64,000 nucleotides of DNA from Oscillospiraceae bacterium (GCA_015068455.1 SVKO01000001.1:407170-471169), one strand, 5' to 3'; shown: positions 32,879 through 41,688, counted from the stretch's first letter. Notes: generated by a model from the sequence alone, not told the origin. Numbers and translations are program-made.

Positions 32879-33922
32879 TCATTCAGGCAGGTAGCTTTCG
32901 TCATACGTCTGATCCAGACCGTATTCGTTCTTGACCGTTCCCTGCTCCAGCTGCGTTTGCTGCACCTCGTCGGCGGCCGCCTGCGTCAGCTTCAAATCGG
33001 CGGGCGTGATGGCCGTGTTGTTTTTGATGGCCTGGAGCAGCACGCCTTCATCCAGATCGGGATAGTCCGTCCGGAAGATTTCCAAAAAGTCCTCCGGCTT
33101 TTCCGCAATGGCCCCGTTTTCGGTCTTGATGACCTTGAGCAGGGTGCGGAAGGCTTCGGCGTTCTGCTTCGCCCAGTCGGTTTTGGCGACGAGCACAAGG
33201 CCAGCGGTCTCATAATCGGGGTTGTGCAGGATCCTGTATTCGCCGGACGCGAGAAGCTCAGACACCGTGGGATCGGAGACCATGGCCGCGTCAACGCTGC
33301 CGCTGTCCAGCGCGGCAACGATGGTGGCGCCGGTGCCGCCGTTGATGATCTCAACCTCAGTCTCGGGATCCACGCCCGCCTCCCGGAGGATCTTGCGCAG
33401 CACCGAATCGGACTGGCTGCCCGCCTTGGTCACGCCGACGTTCGCGCCCTTCAGATCCGTCAGGCTCTGATACGGGGCGTCGGTCTTTGTTACCAGCTGA
33501 TAGGACTGGCGGTTCGCGATCAGGGCATATGCCCGAATGTCCAGGCCGTTTTCCAGCTGACGGAGCACATGCTCGTAGGAGCCCAGGAACAGATCGATGT
33601 CTCCGCTGATCAGGGCCGCGACGGCGTCGCTGCCGGAGGAAAACGAGATCCGTTCCACATCCAGGCCGGCCGCGGCGAAGTCGCCGTTGAGGTAGGCGGC
33701 GTCCAGACCGCCCAGACCGGTGCCCACACGGCCGATGGTAATGTGCGCAGCCTCGGCCGAATCGTTCGCCGCTTCGGCCGGCGCCTCCTCCGCGTTGCCG
33801 GATTCCGCGGGCGCCGCGGCGGCTTCGCTCTTCTCAGCGGCTTCGCCGGCGCTTCCGCAGGCGGACAGGCTGAACAGCAGTGCAGCAAGCAGTAAAAGTG
33901 CCAGTACTTTTGTGATTTTCAT
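32879..33922 (-). CDS. ABC transporter substrate-binding lipoprotein (SsuA/TauA/NMT1-like)
   Basis: A 347-residue lipoprotein. The signal peptide ends in the lipobox SLSAC (Cys about 22), followed by a 35-residue Ala/Glu-rich linker. A periplasmic-binding-protein-like fold of the SsuA/TauA/NMT1 group follows (GRVGTGLGGLDAAYLNGDFA, then DLKGANVGVTKAGSQSD near 165). It is anchored outside the membrane and captures the substrate for the permease encoded next. Family ligands include sulfonates, taurine, nitrate and thiamin-pathway pyrimidines; the ligand here is unknown. Confidence 0.88.
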   Translation of the reverse strand: MKITKVLALLLLAALLFSLSACGSAGEAAEKSEAAAAPAESGNAEEAPAEAANDSAEAAHITIGRVGTGLGGLDAAYLNGDFAAAGLDVERISFSSGSDAVAALISGDIDLFLGSYEHVLRQLENGLDIRAYALIANRQSYQLVTKTDAPYQSLTDLKGANVGVTKAGSQSDSVLRKILREAGVDPETEVEIINGGTGATIVAALDSGSVDAAMVSDPTVSELLASGEYRILHNPDYETAGLVLVAKTDWAKQNAEAFRTLLKVIKTENGAIAEKPEDFLEIFRTDYPDLDEGVLLQAIKNNTAITPADLKLTQAAADEVQQTQLEQGTVKNEYGLDQTYDESYLPE

Positions 33923-33989
33923 TGTAAACGCTCCTTTTTCTTTTGTGCCGGTATCCGTTCACCGGCCGGATGCGGGCATTGTCCGCCCG

Positions 33990-34775
33990 TCAGCTTTTAT
34001 GTAAGATTTTCTTCTCAATCAGGCTTACGAAACCGCCCAGGATCAGGGCGACAGCCATGATGATGAAGAGTCCTGCAAACGTCCCGGTCGTATCCAGGAT
34101 GCTGGAGGAATAGGTAATATAGTAGCCGATGCCGTGGCTGGATCCCACCATTTCGGAGATCACCGCGCCGATCGTGGCATTTCCGATGGAAATGCGCAGA
34201 CTGTTTAAAACCAGGGAGTACAGAGATGGGAAAATGACCCATTTGAGTTTTTTTCTCCAGTTTCCCCGGAAGGACCGGATCATGCTGTCCAGATCCGGAT
34301 CAATGTTCTGAATTCCCTCGTAGATGTTGTAGAAGACCACGAAGACGACCATGAGAATCACCATCGCCACCTTGGAGGCGAGCCCGATGCCCAGCCAGAC
34401 CACGAACAGCGGCGCCAGCGAAGCCTTCGGGAGGCTGAACAGCGCCAGAATGTACGGGCCGATCCAATGCTGGATCACGCCGCTGTAGGCCAGGAGGATC
34501 GCAAGCAGCACACCGATCGCCATGCCGGCGATCAGGCCGATCATGATCTCCTGCAGCGTGGCGCCCAGATGGTACCAGAGCTTCCCGTTCAGCGCCAGCT
34601 CATAGATCCGCCGGGCAATCAGGGATGGCCTGCTGATCCAAAACTCCTTGAAAAATCGCCCCGAGCAGAATTCCCAGAGGCCAAAGAGCAGGACGCCGAA
34701 CAGGATCTGCCCCAGAAGGATCGTCCGCCTCCGCGCCGCAGTCCCGGGGGAACCGTTTTTCCTGTCTTTTTTCAT
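33990..34775 (-). CDS. ABC transporter permease (SsuC/TauC-like)
   Basis: A 261-residue permease with six transmembrane segments and the cytoplasmic EAA-type loop, seen as ISEMVGSSHGIGYYITYSSS near 200. It belongs to the nitrate/sulfonate/taurine group of importers. The start overlaps the ATPase stop by 4 nt. With the lipoprotein and the ATPase it forms a complete importer. Confidence 0.9.
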   Translation of the reverse strand: MKKDRKNGSPGTAARRRTILLGQILFGVLLFGLWEFCSGRFFKEFWISRPSLIARRIYELALNGKLWYHLGATLQEIMIGLIAGMAIGVLLAILLAYSGVIQHWIGPYILALFSLPKASLAPLFVVWLGIGLASKVAMVILMVVFVVFYNIYEGIQNIDPDLDSMIRSFRGNWRKKLKWVIFPSLYSLVLNSLRISIGNATIGAVISEMVGSSHGIGYYITYSSSILDTTGTFAGLFIIMAVALILGGFVSLIEKKILHKS

Positions 34776-35551
34776 ATGTTGAATTCCTCCTGGGCGGAAA
34801 GGCTCTGCCAGATCGCGCGCTGAAGCGCCTTGAACCTGGGCTCAAAGCGGGACAGGTAATACGGCCGCGGACGGGACAGCTCCACGGGAAATTCCTCCAG
34901 GATCCGCCCCCGGCTCTGGTCCATAACGACCACACGGTCGGACAGAACGATGGATTCCTCGATGTCATGGGTGACAAAGATGACGCTCTTGCCGAGCTTT
35001 TCCCAGATGCGGGTGAATTCCTCGCCGATCACGACCCGGGTCTGGGCGTCCAGCGGGCCGAAGGGCTCATCCATCAGGTAGATGTCCGGATCATAGGCGA
35101 AAGCCCTGGCCAGCGCCACGCGCTTGCGCATGCCGCCGGAAAGGCGCTGGATGGGATAGTTCTCGAAGCCGGACAGGTTGACCAGCTTGACCAGGCGCAG
35201 CGCCTCCGCCTTCTGCTCGCTTTTCGGCAGCCCCTTCAGGTCCAGCGGCAGCCGGATGTTGTCCAGCACGGACTTCCACGGCAGAAGGGCGTCATTCTGA
35301 AAGACGTAGCTCACCTTGTCGGGTACACCGTCGATCGGCTTCCCGTCGATCAGGACCTCCCCCGACGATATCGGAATCAGACCGCTGATCGCTTTCAGAA
35401 GCGTAGACTTTCCGCATCCGCTCGGACCGATGACTGAAATAAACGCGCCGTCCGGCACCGTCAGATTCACATGTTTTAAAATGTCGTTCCTGGTTGTGCC
35501 GTTATCATAGGTAACGCATAAATCCCGGATTTCCAGTTTGGGTCTGCTCAT
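34772..35551 (-). CDS. ABC transporter ATP-binding protein (SsuB/TauB-like)
   Basis: A 259-residue ATPase with Walker A GPSGCGKST near 41-49, the Q-loop FQNDALLPW near 85, the signature LSGGMRKRVALARA near 137 and Walker B YLMDEPFGPLD near 160, all of the SsuB/TauB type. ATG 35551 is taken as the start; an in-frame GTG at 35560 lies closer to the GAGGAG site (spacing 3), while the ATG has a long spacing of 12, so the exact start is uncertain. Confidence 0.92.
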   Translation of the reverse strand: MSRPKLEIRDLCVTYDNGTTRNDILKHVNLTVPDGAFISVIGPSGCGKSTLLKAISGLIPISSGEVLIDGKPIDGVPDKVSYVFQNDALLPWKSVLDNIRLPLDLKGLPKSEQKAEALRLVKLVNLSGFENYPIQRLSGGMRKRVALARAFAYDPDIYLMDEPFGPLDAQTRVVIGEEFTRIWEKLGKSVIFVTHDIEESIVLSDRVVVMDQSRGRILEEFPVELSRPRPYYLSRFEPRFKALQRAIWQSLSAQEEFNI

Positions 35552-35589
35552 ACGTTTCACACGCTCCTCATGCTGTGCCGGGGATTTGT

Positions 35590-36468
35590 TTATACCCTGG
35601 CCAGCACCGTATCCTTAACCTCCCAACGCAGCGGCGGGAAGGGCGTCTGATCGCCGTAGCCCACGTCCACATAGGTGACAATGCGCAGATAGTCCGGAAG
35701 CTCGAACCGGGCTCGGAGCCGCTTGCACATCTCATCGTTGAACGTCAGCCATACGCTCTCCAGGCCGACGGCATGGGCTGCAAGCACCATGTTTTCGGCG
35801 GCGGCACCGGCGTCCAGAAGCTGGTTGCGGACCGGTGTGAAGGAGTTCGCCCGGTAACACCGCATGTCCTGCAGCAGGACCAGATGGACCGGTCCGCCGG
35901 GGACGTCGCTTCCGCGGAACAGGCCCGGCTCATGGCTCTCTTTGATCACCAGGAAGCGGATGGACTGGACGTTGCAGCCATGCGCCGCCCACAGGCCGGC
36001 GCGAAGGACCTTGTCGATCAGTTCGTCGGGGACGTCCCGGTCCTTGTACTCGCGTACAGAGCGGCGCTGGTTCAGCACCGTAAAGAAATGCTCCTCGATT
36101 TCGGGGGTGACCGGATCCGGCGCATAAGGGCTCAGGTCCACCGCCTCCCCGGCGGCGCTTCTGTCCGCGCTCTGCGTCAGGAAAGAGGCGTATTTGTATT
36201 CGGGAAGGTCCTCCGACAGACCGCGGCGGACCCACAGACCCATGAGCCGTTTTGTATAGTCGGCCTGGGTGGGGCGGATTTTCTTACTGCGGTAGACCTG
36301 GTGGTAAAGCTGGATTTCCAGGGTATGATGAATCCGTTCCCGGAACCGGGCCCGAAATTCCGTTTCGTCCATATTCAGGAAATCCTCATCTGTCAGGGAC
36401 AGATTGTGCTGCAGGATTTCCCGGATCTCATCCATGTTCAGATATTCCATGCTGTTGTCTTGAATCAT
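35590..36468 (-). CDS. nitroreductase-family flavoprotein with N-terminal extension
   Basis: A 292-residue protein. The C-terminal ~165 residues are a nitroreductase/FMN-dependent oxidoreductase domain (RRSVREYKDRDVPDELIDK near 133, then WAAHGCNVQSIRF and AAAENMVLAAHAVGLES). The N-terminal ~120 residues are helical and not part of that fold. ATG 36468 (MIQDNSMEYL) follows AAAGGA; an upstream ATG lacks a site. It is the first gene of the operon that continues to the ABC importer and UbiD. Reduction of an aromatic or heterocyclic intermediate is plausible. Confidence 0.85.
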   Translation of the reverse strand: MIQDNSMEYLNMDEIREILQHNLSLTDEDFLNMDETEFRARFRERIHHTLEIQLYHQVYRSKKIRPTQADYTKRLMGLWVRRGLSEDLPEYKYASFLTQSADRSAAGEAVDLSPYAPDPVTPEIEEHFFTVLNQRRSVREYKDRDVPDELIDKVLRAGLWAAHGCNVQSIRFLVIKESHEPGLFRGSDVPGGPVHLVLLQDMRCYRANSFTPVRNQLLDAGAAAENMVLAAHAVGLESVWLTFNDEMCKRLRARFELPDYLRIVTYVDVGYGDQTPFPPLRWEVKDTVLARV

Positions 36469-36473
36469 TGGGG

Positions 36474-36715
36474 TATTCCTTTCGTCATTCACCGGTCACC
36501 GGTGATTGCTGGCTTCGGGTTTTCCTTTTTGGGCCGGCGTCTGCCCGGTGGCTTTATGCCGGTTGCTGCATCATGCGGGACAACAGCACATTCGCCCGTA
36601 TCTGAAGTTTCTCCGTATCATTTCAACGAGATTCAGCATTGCGGAGAATCCTCCTTTCCGTAGCAGGCAGGATGCCGCAGCGCTGCCGCAGACTCCTGCC
36701 CCTTGATGTGCCGTC
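36474..36715. other. no gene seen, probable 5' leader
   Basis: About 240 bases between the start of the nitroreductase gene and its inferred -10 box. I see no convincing coding frame with a ribosome binding site and no recognisable riboswitch. Confidence 0.5.
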
Positions 36716-36773
36716 ATTATAGCATCGCTGTTTGCGCCCCGCTACTTCATAACTTTTATATCCAGCTATAGAA
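36716..36773 (-). promoter_or_regulatory. extended -10 promoter and upstream LysR-type motif, nitroreductase/UbiD operon
   Basis: On the minus strand TGCTATAAT is an extended -10 (TATAAT at 36721-36716). An 18-bp motif, read on the minus strand TTCTATAGCTGGATATAA (36773-36756), is centred 46 bp upstream of the -10 centre. Nearly the same motif (15 of 18) stands at the same distance in front of the metB-like operon (40669-40686). A LysR gene lies next to the latter, so co-regulation by that LysR is likely. Confidence 0.55.
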
Positions 36774-36815
36774 TTTATATAGAGGATTTGCCGGCGGACC
36801 CCGAATGTTCCGGAG

Positions 36816-36854
36816 AAAAAAACGGCACGGCGTCCCCCGCGGGGACGCCGTGCC
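36816..36854 (-). terminator. intrinsic terminator of the metB/malY/M20 operon
   Basis: On the minus strand GGCACGGCGTCCCC pairs with GGGGACGCCGTGCC and is followed by a G and seven T residues (36822-36816). It lies 15 nt past the M20 stop. Confidence 0.92.
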
Positions 36855-36868
36855 TCGGGACGGAGCGT

Positions 36869-38185
36869 TCAGTCCTCCGTCACGGTATTGAACTGCTCCA
36901 GGTACTGCGTATATTCCTCCCTGGTACGGAATACGGGCCGGTAGCGCTCCTTCACCCTTCTGCCGACCCTGGCGCCGTCCTTCAGCAGGCGGTAGGCGCT
37001 CAGGGCGATCAGCTTCGCCGTGAGGAGATACGCCTCGTCCTCGTCCTCGATGCGGAAGTCGCTCTGGTGCAGCCCTCCGGCGCATCCGCCGGTCCGAACC
37101 GTGAGCACCGGCAGCACATGCTGCAGATCCCCCACATCCGTTGAGATGGGCGTGTGGACGTCCGGCGTCAGGACCTCGACGGGACGGTCGCCGGCGGCTT
37201 CCCGGATCACCTCCACGACCTCCTCCGGCATCTGCTCCGGAATACTCGGGAGATAGCCGGGCATCGTCTCGATGACGCAGCGGGCTCCCAGCGCCCGGGC
37301 GCCTGCGCGGAAGGACCGGTCCGTCTTGAACGCCGCGTCCCTGATCGCGTCAAGGGTTTTCGCCCTGCAGAGGGTCTCAAGCACCACGTCGTCAGGCACG
37401 ATGTTGACCAGATCCCCGCCCTTTGTGATGATCGAGTGGATCCGCACGGCGTCGGAATCTTTGAAGGTATGCTCATTGAAGGAAACCGCCTGCAGTCCCA
37501 GGCTGGCAGCGTGCAGGGCGTTGATGCCCTCTTCCCTGGCCCCTGCCGCGTGCGCCGCCTTGCCCTTTATGCGGATGATCTTGGAGACAAAGCCGTTGGT
37601 CGTGCCGCCTCCCACCCGGATGCCGTTGAAATCCGTATGGCTGGCGAGCGCGCAGTCCACGTCGTCAAATGCGCCGATGCGGATCAGCTCGGCCTTGCCG
37701 CCGCCGAACCGGATTTTTCCCTCCGCCATCAGACGGTTTTTGAATTCCAGCTCGCCGTACTCCTCCGCCGGAGTCGTCATAAAGATGAGCTGTCCGCCGA
37801 GGGTCTGCGCGATTTCGGGGTCCGTCAGCGCCAGAGCGGCGCCGGCCACCCCGGTCAGTTGAATGTGGTGGCCGCAGCAGTGCGCTGCCTGCGTTTCCGG
37901 GTTTGCGAAGGCGTGATTCGGGATCCGGAGCGCATCCAGCTCGCCGATCAGCGCCAGGGAGAAGACGTCCCTTTTGTCGCGGTTGATGTACGCCTTCGCG
38001 CCGGTGATGGCAAGGCCATCCGTGTAGTTTTGGGTCAGCGGTTCGATGAACGCCCGAAATTTCTCCGCGGTCCGGATCTCTTTGTAGCCCAGCTCGGCAT
38101 GCCTGTAGATATCGTCGCCGAAGGCGATGATCCGGCTCCGGTTCTTCTCAATGATCTCGATGATTCTTTTTTCAGCCTGATCCAT
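36869..38185 (-). CDS. M20-family metal-dependent amidohydrolase
   Basis: A 438-residue amidohydrolase/carboxypeptidase of the M20 group. Metal ligands lie in HCCGHH (102-107), PAEEYGE near 139 and ASHTDF near 191; the dimerisation domain starts at IRIKGKAAHAA. Members cleave N-acyl, N-carbamoyl or aminobenzoyl amino acids. One relevant possibility is N-carbamoyl-L-cysteine, the product of ATC hydrolase in Pseudomonas, but the substrate is not shown by sequence. It is the last gene of the operon after the metB-like and malY-like genes, with a terminator 15 nt beyond. Confidence 0.88.
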   Translation of the reverse strand: MDQAEKRIIEIIEKNRSRIIAFGDDIYRHAELGYKEIRTAEKFRAFIEPLTQNYTDGLAITGAKAYINRDKRDVFSLALIGELDALRIPNHAFANPETQAAHCCGHHIQLTGVAGAALALTDPEIAQTLGGQLIFMTTPAEEYGELEFKNRLMAEGKIRFGGGKAELIRIGAFDDVDCALASHTDFNGIRVGGGTTNGFVSKIIRIKGKAAHAAGAREEGINALHAASLGLQAVSFNEHTFKDSDAVRIHSIITKGGDLVNIVPDDVVLETLCRAKTLDAIRDAAFKTDRSFRAGARALGARCVIETMPGYLPSIPEQMPEEVVEVIREAAGDRPVEVLTPDVHTPISTDVGDLQHVLPVLTVRTGGCAGGLHQSDFRIEDEDEAYLLTAKLIALSAYRLLKDGARVGRRVKERYRPVFRTREEYTQYLEQFNTVTED

Positions 38186-38227
38186 GATTCCTATCCCTCT
38201 TTGTTTGAATTGTCGGCCGTACGCGCT

Positions 38228-39409
38228 TCAGTCGGGCGTGGCAACGGCCTCTTCCAGCCGCTTCAGCGCCCGCTCCAGCGTTGCGCGGGGACAGGCGAGC
38301 ACAAGTCGCTGGAATTTCCAGCTGTCCGCGCCCCCGAACACATGGCCGGCGTCCAGCCACAGGCGCGCCTTCCTCTTGATCAGGTCGTCCAGTGCCTGCC
38401 CGGAAAGGCCCAGGGCGGAGAAATCCAGCCACGCGAAGTAGGTGCCCTCGGGCTCAACCAGCCGGACCTGCGGAAGCCGGGCGGCCAGGAATTCGCGCAG
38501 GAACTCCAGATTCCCCCGCATGTAGGCCTTCACTTCCTCCAGCCAGGGCCCGCCGCCCCGGTAAGCCGCCCTGCAGGCGAGCAGACCGAGCTGATTCAAC
38601 TGCGAATACCCTGTGCGCCGGATCTCCCGGATGAATTCCCTGCGGAATTCCGCGCCGGGAATGATGATGTTGGAAACCTGCAGGCCTGCCAGATTGAAGC
38701 TCTTGCTGGGCGCCGTGCAGACAACGGTCTGCTCCGCCCACGCGGGATTCGCTTTGACAAAGGGCGTATGCGGGAACTCCGGGAAGGCGAAATCGCAGTG
38801 GATCTCATCGGAAACCACCCTGACGCCGTAACGCCGGCAGATCTCGCCCATGCGCCGCAGCTCCTCCTGCGTCCACACCCGCCCGACGGGATTGTGCGGG
38901 CTGCAGAGGATCAGCAGCTTCACGCCGCGCTCCGTGATCTTCCGCTCAAAATCCTCAAAATCGATCCGGTATCTGCCGTTTTCGCAGACCAACTCATTTT
39001 CAACCACCTCGCGGCCGTTGTCCCGGATGACGGAATAGAACGGGTAATAGACCGGGGGCTGGATCATGACCGCATCCCCGGCACGGGTGGAAGCCCGCAC
39101 CGCCATGGCAAGGGCGAACACAACGCCCGGCGTCTTGACGATCCACTTCTCCTCCATGCGCCAGTCAAAATGCTGCGCAAACCAGTCCCTCACCGCCGCG
39201 GCATAGTCGCCCTTCGTATCGGAATAGCCGAAAATGCCGTGCGCGACGGCCTGCGCCAGGGCCTGCCGCACACACGGCGGCGCCTGAAAATCCATATCCG
39301 CGATCCACAGGGGCAGCACATCTGCGCCGTAGCCGCGTTCCTCCGCGAAATCGTACTTCAGGCAGTCCGTTCCCCGGCGGTCGATCTCGTGATCAAAATC
39401 AAAGGTCAT
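38228..39409 (-). CDS. MalY/PatB-type PLP-dependent C-S lyase
   Basis: A 393-residue fold-type I PLP enzyme of the MalY/PatB group (cystathionine beta-lyase activity). LPLWIADMDFQAPP near 32, CSPHNPVGRVW near 160, VVSDEIHCDF near 190 and the PLP lysine motif APSKSFNLAGLQ near 225 are all present. It removes sulfur groups from cystathionine, cysteine or cysteine conjugates. ATG 39409 has GGAGG 6 nt upstream, and the gene overlaps the metB-like gene by 11 nt. Confidence 0.9.
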   Translation of the reverse strand: MTFDFDHEIDRRGTDCLKYDFAEERGYGADVLPLWIADMDFQAPPCVRQALAQAVAHGIFGYSDTKGDYAAAVRDWFAQHFDWRMEEKWIVKTPGVVFALAMAVRASTRAGDAVMIQPPVYYPFYSVIRDNGREVVENELVCENGRYRIDFEDFERKITERGVKLLILCSPHNPVGRVWTQEELRRMGEICRRYGVRVVSDEIHCDFAFPEFPHTPFVKANPAWAEQTVVCTAPSKSFNLAGLQVSNIIIPGAEFRREFIREIRRTGYSQLNQLGLLACRAAYRGGGPWLEEVKAYMRGNLEFLREFLAARLPQVRLVEPEGTYFAWLDFSALGLSGQALDDLIKRKARLWLDAGHVFGGADSWKFQRLVLACPRATLERALKRLEEAVATPD

Positions 39410-40559
39410 AACTGTCCTCCAGCGCCTGCTGCAGGTCCGCAATCAGGTCATCCGCGCTCTCCAGTCCCACGGAAAGCCGCAAGAGCGTATCCGTAATGCC
39501 CAACTGCTTCCGGACCTCCTCCGGCACGTCCGGATGGGTCTGCATCATGGGATAGGTCAGCAGGGTTTCCGTCCCGCCCAGGCTTTCGGCAAAGGTGATG
39601 AGCTTTACCTTCTTCAGTGCGCGAAGGGCCGTCTCCCGGCTGTCCGTGCTGAATGAGATCATGCTGCCCGTGCCGCGGCTCTGCCCCGCGTTGACCGCAA
39701 ATCCGGGATGCTCCGGATCTCCGATATAATATACCTTCCGGACCCTGGGGTGTCCGGCAAGCCATTTTGACAGCTTCCGCGCGTTTTCCTGCTCCCGCTC
39801 CATCCGGATCGCCAGGGTTTTGATCCCGCGCAGCACCAGCCAGCAGTCAAAGGGGGCCAGCGCGTTGCCGACCGTTTTGGTGATGAGGCGGATCCTGTCT
39901 GCCGCCGCCGGATCCGAGGTGCTCAGAAACCCGGCGATGGTATCGTTGTGTCCCGCCAGAAATTTGCTTCCGCTGTGCACCACGAAATCCGCCCCCAGAG
40001 CGATCGGGTTCTGCCAATACGGGCTCAGAAAGGTATTGTCGACGATGAGGACGGCGGCGTTTCTGTGCGCAAGGGCCGCGCAGGCGGCGATATCCGCCAC
40101 ATTCATCATGGGATTGCTGGGCGTCTCCACATAGATCGCCCGGGTCGCTTTGGTAAAGGCGGCCTCCAGCGCCTGCAGATCGGCGGTATCCGCAAAGGAG
40201 ACCCGCAGGCCGTTTTTCTCTGAGATGTTGTGCAGCAGGCGGACCGTGCCGCCGTACAGATCCAGCGAGCAGATGATGTGGTCGCCGGGTGAAAACAGCT
40301 CAAGCAGGTTGCTGATCGCCGCCATGCCGGAGGCTACGGCAACCGTGTCCGCCGCGTTTTCCAGCGCCGTCACGGTTTCCTCCAGGCGCTGTCTGGTCGG
40401 GTTGGATTCCCGGCTGTAGTCGAAGCCGCTCCCGTTGTGCCCGGGCTCGAGATGCGCAAACGCGGCAGTCTGGAAAATCGGGAAGCTGACCGCACGGCTG
40501 TCCTCCCGATACTGATGGACGTCTCCGTGGATACATCGCGTTTCAATGGATGTGCTCAT
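39399..40559 (-). CDS. trans-sulfuration PLP enzyme (cystathionine gamma-synthase/lyase family)
   Basis: A 386-residue Cys/Met metabolism enzyme. Features are GFDYSRESNPTRQRLE near 45, VASGMAAISNLLE, VDNTFLSPYWQNPIALGAD near 170 and the PLP lysine motif HSGSKFLAGHND near 195. The family includes cystathionine gamma-synthase, gamma-lyase, beta-lyase and methionine gamma-lyase, and these cannot be told apart here. It is the first gene of an operon with a MalY-type lyase and an M20 amidohydrolase, all downstream of a LysR gene. Confidence 0.9.
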   Translation of the reverse strand: MSTSIETRCIHGDVHQYREDSRAVSFPIFQTAAFAHLEPGHNGSGFDYSRESNPTRQRLEETVTALENAADTVAVASGMAAISNLLELFSPGDHIICSLDLYGGTVRLLHNISEKNGLRVSFADTADLQALEAAFTKATRAIYVETPSNPMMNVADIAACAALAHRNAAVLIVDNTFLSPYWQNPIALGADFVVHSGSKFLAGHNDTIAGFLSTSDPAAADRIRLITKTVGNALAPFDCWLVLRGIKTLAIRMEREQENARKLSKWLAGHPRVRKVYYIGDPEHPGFAVNAGQSRGTGSMISFSTDSRETALRALKKVKLITFAESLGGTETLLTYPMMQTHPDVPEEVRKQLGITDTLLRLSVGLESADDLIADLQQALEDSYDL

Positions 40560-40629
40560 AATCAGGTACCTCGCTTATATACAGGCAGATATATCTGGCT
40601 CATTCTGCTAAGTTCAATGGTTCCTGTTT

Positions 40630-40686
40630 ACGATACCATTCGAACGCACGCCGCGTCCACTTTCCATATTTTATAGCTGGTTCTAA
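40630..40686 (-). promoter_or_regulatory. extended -10 promoter and LysR-type motif, metB-like operon
   Basis: On the minus strand TGGTATCGT is an extended -10 (TATCGT at 40635-40630). The motif TTTTATAGCTGGTTCTAA (plus strand 40669-40686) matches the one at 36756-36773 at 15 of 18 positions. Its centre is 45 bp upstream of the -10 centre, against 46 bp at the other site. Confidence 0.5.
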
Positions 40687-41627
40687 TCTGGGTTGATAAT
40701 GCGCTGCCCGGCGTTGTTCAGATACTTCCGGATCTCCTCCAGGAGGATCTCCGAGATCTCGCTCAGGGGCGCGCCCTTTCGGCGAATGTAGCCGATTTCC
40801 ATGGTCGTGTTCTGGTTGTGCTTGTCCTCCCGGAAGGGGACGGTAATGAAGTCCGTGCCGTTCAGCTCTTCGCAGATGATGCCAGAGCAGAGGGTATAGC
40901 CGTTCAGCCCGACCATCAGATTCAGCATCGACGCACGGTCCGTGGCCCGGATAATGCGGGGATAGTCCCGCTCGATGAGGATCTCCTCTGCAAAATAGGA
41001 AGAGCTTTCGCTGCCCTGTTCAAAGAACAGGCCGGGATAGGGCTCGAGTTCCTTGAGACTGATCGATTCATTTCCTGCCAGAGGATGCTGTTTCCACAGA
41101 TACACGTTCGCGCTGCATTCAATGATAGGATGAAATTCCAGATCGCGCTCGGCCAGAAGCTTTGACAGGACCTTCCGGTTGTACTTCGATCGGAACACGA
41201 TCCCAAGCTCACTGCGGTTTTCCCCAACGTCCCGGATCACGTCCAGCGTCCGGGTCTCCCGGAGGGAGAACTCAAACTGCTCCGTGTCAAAATGCTTGAC
41301 CATCTCCACGAAGGCCTTGGCAACAAAGGAATAGTGCTGCGTGGAGATGCCGAACTTCCTTCTTGCCACGCGCTTTTTGATGAATTTCTGTTCCAGAAGC
41401 TCATATTGCTGATAAATCTGTCTGGCATATTCCAGAAAATCCGCGCCATCCTCCGTGGTCACAACGCCGCGGTTCGTTCGGGCAAATATGGGAACGCCGA
41501 TTTCCGTTTCCAGCTCATGAATTGCGCTGGTCAGCGTCGGCTGCGATACGTACAGTTGCTCCGCGGCCTTATTCATTGATCCTATCGAAGCGATTGTCAG
41601 GGCATAGTGTAATTGGAGCAGCGTCAT
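40683..41627 (-). CDS. LysR-family transcriptional regulator
   Basis: A 314-residue LysR-type regulator with an N-terminal winged helix (residues 1-60, AAEQLYVSQPTLTSAIHELE) and a two-lobe effector-binding domain. It lies directly upstream of the metB-like operon on the same strand. Its stop codon falls inside the shared TATAGCTGG motif, so it likely controls both that operon and the nitroreductase/UbiD operon. LysR proteins in such contexts often sense sulfur metabolites. The promoter is at 41689-41718. Confidence 0.92.
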   Translation of the reverse strand: MTLLQLHYALTIASIGSMNKAAEQLYVSQPTLTSAIHELETEIGVPIFARTNRGVVTTEDGADFLEYARQIYQQYELLEQKFIKKRVARRKFGISTQHYSFVAKAFVEMVKHFDTEQFEFSLRETRTLDVIRDVGENRSELGIVFRSKYNRKVLSKLLAERDLEFHPIIECSANVYLWKQHPLAGNESISLKELEPYPGLFFEQGSESSSYFAEEILIERDYPRIIRATDRASMLNLMVGLNGYTLCSGIICEELNGTDFITVPFREDKHNQNTTMEIGYIRRKGAPLSEISEILLEEIRKYLNNAGQRIINPD

Positions 41628-41688
41628 CGAATCATCACACCTTCAATACAATTTTCCATTCGATCATGGATTCCTTAAAACGTCAACT

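Noticed and set aside
40560-40682. SAM riboswitch (S-box) before the metB-like operon
   Set aside because: The leader is short and lacks the paired stems of an S-box. A LysR-type site explains the control better.
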